A stretch of DNA of 64,000 nucleotides from Lewinellaceae bacterium (GTDB lineage: Bacteria > Bacteroidota > Bacteroidia > Chitinophagales > Saprospiraceae): the NCBI GenBank assembly GCA_020636315.1, contig JACJYA010000010.1, positions 124,001 through 188,000 of the forward strand, in the 5' to 3' direction. Of this stretch, positions 35,736-43,908 are shown piece by piece (the first letter of the stretch is position 1; every line of letters starts with the position of its first letter). The notes beneath the pieces are model-generated. The model was not told the DNA's origin. It was given only the letters and a program-made list of their open reading frames with translations, and ran no database searches. A program made the translations under genes and the position numbers.

Positions 35736-35974
35736 CTGAACTCTTCTTTTGGCACGTCAAAAATACAGCTTAAAAAGCTTAGCGTTTTTTTATCCAGGTA
35801 TCTCTCTTGAAGCATTTCCTGTTTAATCCGTTCCAGGCCGTAGTAAGCTTTGATCGTGTTCCAATCGGCAATGGTGCCGTACATCAGTACCCGGCCGATG
35901 ACAAACCTTGCTTTATTATCCCAGTCTATGGCCTCGTATGCCGTATCCCAAAAAATAACTTTCGACAACTGCAT
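35690..35974 (-). CDS. AbiE-system partner (putative antitoxin)
   Basis: 94 residues. The N-terminus (MQLSKVIFWDTAYEAIDWDN, KARFVIGRVLMYGT) matches the small helical protein usually encoded just before AbiEii-type nucleotidyltransferases in Bacteroidota, where it is thought to serve as the antitoxin and regulator. Start at ATG 35974; an upstream ATG at 36022 adds 16 residues lying across the promoter. Its 3' end overlaps the toxin gene by 46 nt. Confidence 0.75.
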   Translation of the reverse strand: MQLSKVIFWDTAYEAIDWDNKARFVIGRVLMYGTIADWNTIKAYYGLERIKQEMLQERYLDKKTLSFLSCIFDVPKEEFRCYTERQSTPPHWNY

Positions 35975-35990
35975 CGGATTAGTTTTAGCA

Positions 35991-35998
35991 CAAAGATA
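35991..35998 (-). promoter_or_regulatory. -7 box of the AbiE-like operon
   Basis: On the minus strand TATCTTTG, ending 16 nt before ATG 35974. An optimal -33 element is not obvious. Confidence 0.5.
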
Positions 35999-36068
35999 AT
36001 TCAATAATTTGAACAGGGTCATTGACTTAAAACGGCCGGAAGCTGGACATCCAACCTGCCCCCAATGG

Positions 36069-36416
36069 TCAAAAGAAATTCAAAAGCAAAGAGAACAATG
36101 CCCAGACAATGCCATAATTCAGGGCCGCCCTGTCTTTTTCCGCCTCCACATCAGGCATAGGAGGCTCTTCCATATCCAGCAGGCCCTCGGTATCCCGGGC
36201 GGAAACGGCCGCCCCCCACCGGATGCCCAATTTGCTGAGCAGGTAATTGGCGACATTGCCGATCATGACGGCAACGATCAGCATCAGGCCTCCGTCGATG
36301 AGCAAGACGAAAAGGCCATGAAAGCCTCCGCGGCCCAGGCCGCCTGACAGGGCACCGATCAAAAAGATGGCAATAATCCTGTTCCGGTTGGCAGGTTTGA
36401 CCTTTAGGTTTAGCAT
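36069..36416 (-). CDS. Small integral membrane protein, function unknown
   Basis: 115 residues with three hydrophobic segments (about 14-32, 36-58 and 100-114) and an acidic loop between (LLDMEEPPMPDVEAEKD). A Gly-rich first helix (IGALSGGLGRGGFHG) is notable. No family recognised. It lies between the AbiE-like operon and the second TPR-CHAT gene, all on the minus strand; a link to either is not shown. Confidence 0.6.
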   Translation of the reverse strand: MLNLKVKPANRNRIIAIFLIGALSGGLGRGGFHGLFVLLIDGGLMLIVAVMIGNVANYLLSKLGIRWGAAVSARDTEGLLDMEEPPMPDVEAEKDRAALNYGIVWALFSLLLNFF

Positions 36417-36481
36417 GGGTTATGGTTTTTTAGGTTTTGATCACTTGATGAAAAAGTGCCGCCTCGCCGCCGGAGTTCTGA

Positions 36482-39400
36482 TCACTCGACCAAAACGAAG
36501 GCGGCCCAATAAAAATGCTCCTTATACTTCTTCCGCATCTCTCCCTGCGCCGCCCGGAAAGCCTCACTCAACTCCATCCCCTCCTCCAGCCAGTACCGAT
36601 AGAACAACACCATCATCTCCTGCGTCTGCGCATCCGGCACCGACCACAGGCTCATGATGAGCTTGTCCGCCCCGGCGATCCTGAAGGCCCGCTGCAGGCC
36701 GTAAACGCCCTCATTACCTTCGATGTCGCCCAGGCCCGTATCACAGGCGGAGAGGACGACGAGTTCCGTGTTGCGCAAATCCACCTGGCTGACTTCGTAG
36801 GCAGTGAGGATGCCGTCTTCCAGGCCTTCGGGCACGGGCTTGCCCCGCCAGGCCTGGTTGCCACCCGCCATCACCAGGCCGGAGCGGATCATGGGGTGTT
36901 CGGAGGCTTTGAAGGGGATAGCCTCCCCCCAGCCTTCTCCCAAGGCGGGGGAGTTGGCAGCCTCATTGCTTCTGGGATCAGGATAGAAATAGCCGTGGGT
37001 GGCTATATGGAGGATGCGGGGAGAAGGGCCGTCCTTCCCCAACCGCTTGAAAGATTCTTCGGTAGCGTAGTACCCTTCAAGCGCTTCTGCTTCCCCTTTC
37101 TCCTTTTTAATTATCACTGCTATCTCCTCCGCTTCCTTTTTGGTGCCCGGAAGTTCATCCCACGAAAGGCCCCGCTCCGGGATGGAGCGTTCCAGGTAAT
37201 TAAAAGAAAGCTCGCCGCCGGTGGAAGCAATAAGCTGCTCCCCCTGATTGGCCCGAAGGATAGCGGTGCTGTCCATATCGTAGCGGATGCCGCCGTAGAG
37301 GGTGGCAGTGAGGGGCGGCGCGGATGGCGAACGGGAGCTCACATCAGGGTTTCCTCCCCCCCCTTCGAACGCCGAAGCCTCCTGGCGCAGGCGGCCGGGG
37401 GAGTTGCCCGAAGGGCGGAGGGGGCTTACCAACTGCCGCGTACTCCCCAGCAAAACCAATTGATGTTTATTCCCCCAGGTTTTCCGCTTATCCACCATCA
37501 CGGCGCCCAGGTTAATGCGGTGCAGCAGGCCGGAGGGGGAGGCGTAAACTGTTTCCACATTGGCCAGCAGCTTTTCCAGGGGATGCCAGATAAGGCGGTA
37601 GAGGCTGGGAGAATCCGCTTTTTTCTTCCGGTGGCCGTACAGCTCATTGAGGTAGGCTTTTCTGTCACTGAGGTTTTCCTGCAGTTGGGCCTGCAGTTGC
37701 CTTTCTTCGAAGAGGGGGATGAAGTGGGGGGCTTCATCTCCGGGGCGGAGGACGAGGGCGGCGTACATCACACTGTCCGTAGCGTCAGGGGTGTAGTAAT
37801 CATAATGCACGAACTCGACGGCGGCTTCCCCGGGCTCCAGGGCATCCCGTACCTCCTGCCAGCTAACCTGCCGGATGGCCTCGCCATAGCCGGCCACGGT
37901 GCGGACGAGCTCTTTTTCCAGTTCTTCGGCTTTGGCTTCCAGTTCTTTAACATTCTGGCGTTCGGCCATGGGTTTGGCGTATTCGGCGGCGAGGCGGCGT
38001 AAATGGGATTTGTGATTATAGTATAGTTCAGTGCTCGTTGAATCGGATAGTGCCAACCGGTTTATCCGGTTAGTAGAATTTAACAAAAAGCCTTTTTTAA
38101 ATAAGGTATTATCATACAGGCCGCTACCTCCAAGCTGCAATAATTGTGAAAAAGAAAAAATTTGGTTCTGGGACTGATTGAATGTTTTTATATAACTGGA
38201 AAGTTCTGTCTCAGAAAGATGAAGGGAGGCATTGATTAAAAATTTTTGTTCAGCCTCGTTAGCTTCCCAATACAAAGGCCCCACTTTTTCAAATTTACCA
38301 ATAGCCCAGTACAAATTCGCCTGAGCTTTTAGAATTTTCACATAAGTGTCGTCTTCACCGATTACTTCTTTCCAGCTTGTTTCAGCTTCCGAGAAAAAAC
38401 TTTCTGCTTGTTCATAATTACCTGTTCTTTGATTCAAAGTGCCAAGATTGACAAGGATATTGGAATATAGATCATGGCCCTTTCCAAGGTTCTGTTCTAC
38501 CAGATCTTTGGCTTCCAATAAAATGAGGCTCGCTTTTTCCAGGTCGCCATATTTTAGATAAAACACTCCCAGATTGACCAGGATTAAGGAGTATTGAGGA
38601 GCCTCTAATCCCAGGACCTTTGCAGTAAGGCCCCTGGCTTCCAATAAAAGAGGCTCTGCTTTTTCATAATTACCAAGAAGCGAATAAGAAACTCCAAGTT
38701 TGCTCAAAGCCAGGGCATATTCAGGATGCTCCTTACCAAGCACCTGTTCCCTGGTATTTTTGGCTTCTAAAAAGCAGGACACCGCTTTTTCGTAATTACC
38801 CACTGCTCTATATAAGTTTCCCAAATTACTGAGGACTTTTGCATAGTAATGGTGTTCTTCTCCAGTTATTTTTTTCAATATATCCCTGGCCTCCAGAAAA
38901 AGAGGTTCAGCTTTGAGATAATCGCCCCATTGCATGTACAATACCCCTAAGTTGCTCAAGGCGGTAACATATCTGGGGTGCTCCCTGCCTAATGACCTCT
39001 CCCATATTTTTTTAGCATCCAAAAAATAGGGCTCTGCTTTTTCATAATTACTTGTAGAGTAGTAAATCGTCCCAATATTTAAAAGGCTTCCTGCGTAATT
39101 GGGGTGCTCCTTCCCCACTGCCTTTTCATCGATAGCTAAGGTTTCCAAATAAAATTTTTCCGCCTTTTGGTAGTTGCCTTCCGCAAAGTATAAGTTCCCC
39201 AGGTTGTTTACAATTGCTGCATAACCACGATGCCATTTACCCAGTTTTTTTTCGAAGATCCTTTTTGTTTCCAGATACCACCGCTCCGCCTCTGGGTAGT
39301 TGCCCTGGTTATAAAAAATGACACCCTTCTTGAGACAAACATTCCCATACGCCATCGATCCTCTGCCCAGCTTTTCAAGGGTGAATTGCTCGGCAACAAA

Positions 39401-39559
39401 GTTCACTTCCAATGCCTTGTCAAATTCACCTTTTTCAATAAGGGAATTGGATATTTTGAGCAAACTATCCACCTGCTGGTTGACCGCGGCAGTGTCAACT
39501 GATTGACCAACAGCAAAAAAGGGAAGGAAAATGAACAGAAAGAGTACAATAAAGCGCAT
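36482..39559 (-). CDS. TPR-CHAT cysteine protease, secreted or periplasmic
   Basis: 1025 residues. A Sec signal peptide (MRFIVLFLFIFLPFFAVGQ) is followed by about nine TPR units of the 42-residue kinesin-light-chain type (about 60-430, with the recurring Y-x-x-A-x-x-L-x-N-L-G-x-x-Y pattern), a helical linker and a C-terminal CHAT domain (about 700-1025). The catalytic His lies in LHIATHGYF and the Cys in LVVLSACDTGLG. The KLC-type TPR array suggests peptide binding. The signal peptide means that, unlike the operonic CHAT at 57422, this one works outside the cytoplasm. No partner gene is obvious in the same operon. Confidence 0.9.
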   Translation of the reverse strand: MRFIVLFLFIFLPFFAVGQSVDTAAVNQQVDSLLKISNSLIEKGEFDKALEVNFVAEQFTLEKLGRGSMAYGNVCLKKGVIFYNQGNYPEAERWYLETKRIFEKKLGKWHRGYAAIVNNLGNLYFAEGNYQKAEKFYLETLAIDEKAVGKEHPNYAGSLLNIGTIYYSTSNYEKAEPYFLDAKKIWERSLGREHPRYVTALSNLGVLYMQWGDYLKAEPLFLEARDILKKITGEEHHYYAKVLSNLGNLYRAVGNYEKAVSCFLEAKNTREQVLGKEHPEYALALSKLGVSYSLLGNYEKAEPLLLEARGLTAKVLGLEAPQYSLILVNLGVFYLKYGDLEKASLILLEAKDLVEQNLGKGHDLYSNILVNLGTLNQRTGNYEQAESFFSEAETSWKEVIGEDDTYVKILKAQANLYWAIGKFEKVGPLYWEANEAEQKFLINASLHLSETELSSYIKTFNQSQNQIFSFSQLLQLGGSGLYDNTLFKKGFLLNSTNRINRLALSDSTSTELYYNHKSHLRRLAAEYAKPMAERQNVKELEAKAEELEKELVRTVAGYGEAIRQVSWQEVRDALEPGEAAVEFVHYDYYTPDATDSVMYAALVLRPGDEAPHFIPLFEERQLQAQLQENLSDRKAYLNELYGHRKKKADSPSLYRLIWHPLEKLLANVETVYASPSGLLHRINLGAVMVDKRKTWGNKHQLVLLGSTRQLVSPLRPSGNSPGRLRQEASAFEGGGGNPDVSSRSPSAPPLTATLYGGIRYDMDSTAILRANQGEQLIASTGGELSFNYLERSIPERGLSWDELPGTKKEAEEIAVIIKKEKGEAEALEGYYATEESFKRLGKDGPSPRILHIATHGYFYPDPRSNEAANSPALGEGWGEAIPFKASEHPMIRSGLVMAGGNQAWRGKPVPEGLEDGILTAYEVSQVDLRNTELVVLSACDTGLGDIEGNEGVYGLQRAFRIAGADKLIMSLWSVPDAQTQEMMVLFYRYWLEEGMELSEAFRAAQGEMRKKYKEHFYWAAFVLVE

Positions 39560-39652
39560 ATCGTGTTACATTTTGGGTTAAAGGCCTAGAAATTCGGAAT
39601 AGCGCTAAAATTACAAAAATGAGGGAAAATGGGGAAGCGGGGAGACTCCATG

Positions 39653-39717
39653 AGGGACTGTTCATAGTTCCTGGTTCCTGGGCACCTTGTTACTCTGGAA
39701 ACCAGTGGGTTAGCGTG
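39653..39717 (-). repeat. Dispersed repeat, copy B (minus orientation)
   Basis: The reverse complement of this stretch has the words CACTGGTTTCCAGAGTAACAAG and ends CCAGGAACTATGAACAGTCCC; the stretch at 47641-47764 carries the same order on the plus strand. Copy B lacks a central block of about 60 bp found in copy A. It lies in the 220-bp gap between the CHAT gene and the hydroxylase gene. Confidence 0.6.
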
Positions 39718-39781
39718 AAGCAGACGACACTAATCTGCCTCATTTCTCCCAATCATCCGCTCATCCGTTAATCTGGCGATA

Positions 39782-41077
39782 TCAACCTTCCATTGCTCCC
39801 TGACTCGCCGGATATGCCACTTCCAGAGAGCTGTTTTTGGCAAATTCCTCCCTTACAAACCATGCTGCCGCCGCGACGGAGATTATTAAATAAGCCGCTA
39901 CGGCCCAACGGGCGCCGGGAAGCAGAAACCAGTCATTTGTAAAATATATGACTGCCAAACCGAACAGGCACCGAAAGCTCTCGAACCAGATCACGTTTTT
40001 GTCGCCGTCCATCAGCGTCGTATAGGCATAAATGGTGATCATTAGGAAACCACCATAAACGAACAGCGCAGGAAAACCGATCTCTTTAAACAGCAACAGC
40101 ATGTGGATCAGCATCAGGTTGGCGATCACGCATTGCGCCCACGACCAGAGATGAATTGACTGAGGCACCTGGGGGTCGTATTTGACTAACGTGTGTTCAT
40201 CGACAGAATGAACGGGGAAACGGGCGCTGACATCTGCGGGCCGCCATCCGGTGGGCATAAACCAGAGGCGAAGTTTGTCCCACCAGCTTTTTGTATGCCA
40301 GGCGTCTCTTATCATCAGAAAAAGATGGGCAAAATTATGCCTGATGGGGTTCCAGGTGTTCATCTGGCGTTTGCTGCCGTAAACGGGCGGCTCTTCTTCA
40401 AGTTCTTCCTGAAAGGTGCCAAACATCCGGTCCCAGATACAAAAGACGCCCGAAAGGTTTTTATCCAGGTAGATTTCATTCAGGGCATGGTGCACCCGGT
40501 GCTGGGAGGGCGTTACCAGAATGTATTCCAGGATGCCTAATTTCCCGATGTGCGGCGTGTGGATCCAGAATTGCAAAAGAAAATGGATTGGGGTTAACAG
40601 GGCGATGACTTCCGGCGGCACCCCTGCCAGGGCTGCCGGAAACATGAAAACAAAAAACAGGCTGACAAATTCTGAAATGGGCTGCCGCAAAGCCACGGCC
40701 AGATTGTATTCTTCGCTGGCATGGTGAACCACATGCTTGTTCCAGAAAAAATTGACCTCGTGAGAAAGCCGGTGGCTCCAGTAGGTCGCAAAATCCAGGG
40801 AGAGAAAAGCAACGAGGTAGGTCAGCCAGCCGGCTTTGATCTCATACAAGGCAATGTGTGCTTCCAGCTTTTCATAACCGATGATGAACACGGTTAATCC
40901 CAGCACGCTTTTAACGGTATTGGCCAAGCCACTGCTGATACTCGAAATCGTATCAAGGCTGCGAAAGGCCTTCGTCCCTTTTCGCCATGAATAAAGGGCT
41001 TCAAGAATGACAAAGGAAAAAAGAACAGGTATGGCGTATAGCAGCACGTTGGCGTAAGCTTCCAATGAAGAATTCAT
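39782..41077 (-). CDS. Fatty acid hydroxylase / sterol desaturase superfamily membrane protein
   Basis: 431 residues with about eight hydrophobic segments. The di-iron histidine clusters of the family are present in order: HRLSHE, HVVHHASE and HRVHHALN. Such enzymes insert a hydroxyl or double bond in fatty acyl chains, sterols or aminolipids. It is the last gene of an apparent operon with an N-acyl amino acid synthase-like acyltransferase and a methyltransferase (58 nt gap), so its likely substrate is the acyl chain of the product of that operon. The long C-terminal membrane half is extra to the minimal family core. Confidence 0.88.
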   Translation of the reverse strand: MNSSLEAYANVLLYAIPVLFSFVILEALYSWRKGTKAFRSLDTISSISSGLANTVKSVLGLTVFIIGYEKLEAHIALYEIKAGWLTYLVAFLSLDFATYWSHRLSHEVNFFWNKHVVHHASEEYNLAVALRQPISEFVSLFFVFMFPAALAGVPPEVIALLTPIHFLLQFWIHTPHIGKLGILEYILVTPSQHRVHHALNEIYLDKNLSGVFCIWDRMFGTFQEELEEEPPVYGSKRQMNTWNPIRHNFAHLFLMIRDAWHTKSWWDKLRLWFMPTGWRPADVSARFPVHSVDEHTLVKYDPQVPQSIHLWSWAQCVIANLMLIHMLLLFKEIGFPALFVYGGFLMITIYAYTTLMDGDKNVIWFESFRCLFGLAVIYFTNDWFLLPGARWAVAAYLIISVAAAAWFVREEFAKNSSLEVAYPASQGAMEG

Positions 41078-41135
41078 AGGTACTTTCTTTAAAAGTTGAT
41101 AAATGATGGAACCGGCGTCTGATTATACCTGTTTT

Positions 41136-41861
41136 CTACGCCTCCTTCCTGGCCACGACAAAATCGCTGATCCCTCTGAAGCAGGTTCTGCTGTCGATGA
41201 TCTTAAAACCGGCGCTTTCCACTGCCTCATTAAATTCACGATGGTTATGCGTCCAGAAAACACCCTTGCGCTGCATCTCGCGTACATAAGCGTTCTGGCG
41301 GCTCACTTCTTTTCCCTGCTGCAGAATAGACAGGGTTTTGCGAAAGCCATATTTGCTGATCAGCCGGTAGCCGATCGCTATTTGCCAGTCCAGGACGTTT
41401 ACCATACGCCCGGCGTTTACTAAAACGGCGTCTCCACCGGGTTGCAGCCATTCGTACATGTTGCGTAAAACTGATGTTGGATCGGGAAAAGTGTAAAGGG
41501 CGTGAACGCTGATCAACCCGCGCAGAGATGCACGCTCCAACCGGACGTCGTCGATTCCGCAGGTAATAATCTGGTGGTTGAACAAGGCCTCCCGGTTCTT
41601 CTTTTTAGCAGCCTGGCCGTTCATCCCTTCATCTCTGTCAAAATGCAGGACGGTAGCCTGGGGAAAAAGCCGTGCCATAGCCAGCGAGTAATTTCCGGTG
41701 CCGGCGCCAATATCGGCCAGGAGGCTGCCGGGCGCGACCTTCCACTGCCCGACTTCCTGCATTACTTCCTGGTGCAACTGCTGATAAAAGGGGTTGTAGG
41801 TGAACAGCATATCATAAGATTGGGCATAGGTATTCCAGCTGAGGGCGGTATTCTCTTGCAT
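41136..41861 (-). CDS. Class I SAM-dependent methyltransferase
   Basis: 241 residues. Motif I is LLADIGAGTGNYSLA, the acidic end of strand 2 is VLHFDRDEGM, and motif post-I includes ISVHALYTFPDP. Closest in pattern to the UbiE/small-molecule methyltransferases. It sits between the acyltransferase and the hydroxylase on the same strand, suggesting methylation of the amino-acid or lipid product; the position cannot be read. Start at ATG 41861. Confidence 0.88.
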   Translation of the reverse strand: MQENTALSWNTYAQSYDMLFTYNPFYQQLHQEVMQEVGQWKVAPGSLLADIGAGTGNYSLAMARLFPQATVLHFDRDEGMNGQAAKKKNREALFNHQIITCGIDDVRLERASLRGLISVHALYTFPDPTSVLRNMYEWLQPGGDAVLVNAGRMVNVLDWQIAIGYRLISKYGFRKTLSILQQGKEVSRQNAYVREMQRKGVFWTHNHREFNEAVESAGFKIIDSRTCFRGISDFVVARKEA

Positions 41862-41888
41862 CGCATTTTATTTTTAAGTATCAATAAT

Positions 41889-41975
41889 TTATTTCGCTCG
41901 GGGTACAGAAAAGATCCTGGGGAAGCTCCACTGAATGGCCCGAAAGAGGAGGAGTACGCAAATCAGGACTAACAT
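41889..41975 (-). CDS. Possible 28-residue membrane micropeptide
   Basis: An ATG at 41975 opens MLVLICVLLLFRAIQWSF..., 28 residues, ending AK and a TAA at 41889. The first 22 residues would form one membrane helix. It begins 13 nt after the acyltransferase stop and ends 27 nt before the methyltransferase ATG, so it fits the operon spacing. No good ribosome-binding site is visible and it may be chance. Confidence 0.25.
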   Translation of the reverse strand: MLVLICVLLLFRAIQWSFPRIFSVPRAK

Positions 41976-41988
41976 AATTTGAAAGATC

Positions 41989-42714
41989 TTAAGCGGCCTG
42001 AGCCTGGCCGTCTATCAACGGTACATAAGCGCATATAGCAAAGCACCTGATATCCTCCTGATCGTAGCCTGGCATCCCTCTTTTCAGAATAGAGTTCAGG
42101 CATGTGTCCGTTTCATTCATCAGAAGAGATACATCCGCCTCCAGCCATTCGTAATAATGGGGCTCCGGCGAGATCGGCTCCAGGTTCAGGAAGCGCTGGT
42201 AAAAAGCGATGTGGTTAGCTTTGACAGAAGTCACAATGTATTTGCACTGATGGACCGCCGCGTTCAAACCGTGGCCGCGGAACAGCAAAAACCGGGCGAA
42301 GAGGGATTGCCTTCCCTGAAAAGTGGGGTCAACGGCAAAGCGGTTGGATTCCAGCAGGCGGGTATGGGTTCCTATTTTATTGCTCAACTCCTCCCGGAAA
42401 TGGAGAACGCCTTCCGTAGGCATCCAGCCATACGCGTCAGAATAGACGCAGCTGCGAACCGTAGCGACTGCTTTATCCTGGTACCAAACCAGGAAAATGC
42501 GCGAATTGGGCTGATAGTCGTCCTCATCATAAAACATACCTTCTTCATTTTCCGGGATCATGCCGGCTTCCAGATAGGCGCGGTAGCGGATCTGAAAGGC
42601 CAAACGTTTGCTCTTTTCGTCCAGGCATACCTCAAGGGTAAAATCATCGTGAATGCTTACGATTTGATCCGGAGAAGGTTTTTCGGCAATTTGAAAAGCG
42701 GTTACTTGTTTCAT
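41989..42714 (-). CDS. FeeM-like N-acyl amino acid synthase (GNAT fold)
   Basis: 241 residues. The N-terminal half has IRYRAYLEAGMIPENEEGMF and a strand-turn FLVWYQDKAVATVRSCVY; then comes LLESNRFAVDPTFQGRQSLF, the usual order of the FeeM / autoinducer-synthase-like acyltransferases, which join an acyl chain from acyl-ACP to an amino acid. The conserved Glu in ESNRFAV lies at the expected catalytic place. First gene of the operon with a methyltransferase and a hydroxylase. A -7 box lies about 220 nt upstream. Substrate unknown; the PEP-CTERM-associated acyltransferases are a close alternative. Confidence 0.78.
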   Translation of the reverse strand: MKQVTAFQIAEKPSPDQIVSIHDDFTLEVCLDEKSKRLAFQIRYRAYLEAGMIPENEEGMFYDEDDYQPNSRIFLVWYQDKAVATVRSCVYSDAYGWMPTEGVLHFREELSNKIGTHTRLLESNRFAVDPTFQGRQSLFARFLLFRGHGLNAAVHQCKYIVTSVKANHIAFYQRFLNLEPISPEPHYYEWLEADVSLLMNETDTCLNSILKRGMPGYDQEDIRCFAICAYVPLIDGQAQAA

Positions 42715-42826
42715 GATAATGAGATTTTCACAGGTTAATATTTCAAATTATTGGAGTGGGTAATGCCCTTGGCAAAACCCGTTTCATCTTATTGAATTTG
42801 TTGTTGCTTTTACTACCTATACCTCC

Positions 42827-42863
42827 ATTCCGGAAACCTCACCCGTTTTCTGGAATTTTTTTT
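42827..42863 (+). terminator. Hairpin with T-run (plus-strand orientation), role unclear
   Basis: ATTCCGGAAAC (42827-42837) pairs imperfectly with GTTTTCTGGAAT (42845-42856), followed by eight T. It would end transcription on the plus strand, but no plus-strand gene precedes it. On the minus strand it lies inside the leader of the acyltransferase operon. The 360-bp gap around it holds only this and the -7 box at 42933-42940. Confidence 0.3.
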
Positions 42864-42932
42864 AAAAAAAGTTGAATGGGAAAGGGAGGTTGCTACTTTT
42901 CATCGGGTCTCGCTCGGTTTGTTTTGTTGAAA

Positions 42933-42940
42933 CAAAGGTA
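42933..42940 (-). promoter_or_regulatory. -7 box of the acyltransferase-methyltransferase-hydroxylase operon
   Basis: On the minus strand TACCTTTG, overlapping a small palindrome TTTGTTGAAACAAA (about 42923-42936). It would give a leader of about 220 nt before ATG 42714. No clear -33 element. Confidence 0.4.
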
Positions 42941-43074
42941 GGAGGAGAAGGCTCTCACCGCCAGAGCAGGCGAGGGAAGGGGCCGTTCTAGAATGGGAAA
43001 TGGGGGAATGAAAAAGGGAAGCGCCGGAGCATAGTGAGGTTTTACTTTTCCAAGGCGAGGGTTCAGTCCCTCAT

Positions 43075-43863
43075 TTACTCCGTCACCAGTACATACCCAT
43101 ACCGCGCCACCTTCCCCAGGGTCTCCCAGTCTATCTCAAAAAAGCCCCGGGCGCCCCAGTTGGGGCCGTAGCTGTTCATCAGAGTGAAGGTTTGGGTATA
43201 TTCGTTGTAGCCGGCCACCACCATGGCGTGAAGCTCTTCAGCCGGCCAGGCGCCTCTGACTTCAGGGATATTGTTTCGGAAATTGTTGGGTACTTTACAG
43301 ACGATGACGACTGGCCGGTAGTCCCCCACCTCATCCAGGATGTTGTCGATCTTTTCATCCATACCGGCAGACAGGCTGAATACTTTCCGGTAGCCCTTTA
43401 TCCGGTTGGCCCTGGCGCGGGCGTGGTGGCGGTTTTCCGGAATTGGGGCGCAATCCTGGGAATAGGGCAGCAGAGCCGCCGGACAGTCGCCCTTTTGTTC
43501 CAGCAATTTCAGGCAGGCAGGGAAAGTGGCGCCCCGGTAACAATCGCCTGCCTGATTGTAGATATAAGCCACCGAGAACCGCATCTTTTCAATTTCCCCG
43601 GGGTCAGTTTGTTCCTTTGCAAAAGCCTGCTGAATGGTCATCGCGTTGGCCAGCGACCAGGCGGCGCAGGACGGCAGCCCTCCCTGGTCTCCCGGCCGGG
43701 GGCAGTAGGGGCGCAGGTCAACAGCGGCAGGTATCCTCCCCCGGTCCGGGTCCTTTTCCACCAGAGGCGTTTGTTCATAAGCTTCATCGTCGAGGATCAC
43801 CCCCTGGCCCACGGCCGGGAAAGTAAAAAAAAGCAATAGTGTGAATAAGCAGAACAATCGCAT
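43075..43863 (-). CDS. Secreted papain-like (C1) cysteine protease
   Basis: 262 residues with a signal peptide (MRLFCLFTLLLFFTFPAVGQ). The papain catalytic set is complete: oxyanion Gln60 (GDQGG), nucleophile Cys66 (PSCAAWS), His212 (LHAMVVAGYN) and Asn230 (LMNSYGPNWG). There is no long inhibitory propeptide, only about 40 residues. It lies 45 nt downstream of an anti-sigma-like membrane gene on the same strand, and the three genes sigma, anti-sigma and protease may be one operon. Start at ATG 43863. Confidence 0.88.
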   Translation of the reverse strand: MRLFCLFTLLLFFTFPAVGQGVILDDEAYEQTPLVEKDPDRGRIPAAVDLRPYCPRPGDQGGLPSCAAWSLANAMTIQQAFAKEQTDPGEIEKMRFSVAYIYNQAGDCYRGATFPACLKLLEQKGDCPAALLPYSQDCAPIPENRHHARARANRIKGYRKVFSLSAGMDEKIDNILDEVGDYRPVVIVCKVPNNFRNNIPEVRGAWPAEELHAMVVAGYNEYTQTFTLMNSYGPNWGARGFFEIDWETLGKVARYGYVLVTE

Positions 43864-43908
43864 TTGTATGGGTTTTAAGATGATCGTTTAAGGCATTCCT
43901 TCATTCCT

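Noticed and set aside
36515..38002. Long open frame opposite the second TPR-CHAT gene (495 codons)
   Set aside because: The opposite strand encodes an intact CHAT domain with its catalytic residues; this frame is low-complexity and unmatched.
41502..41972. 156-codon plus-strand frame across the methyltransferase
   Set aside because: It lies mostly antisense to a clear methyltransferase and has no recognisable domain.
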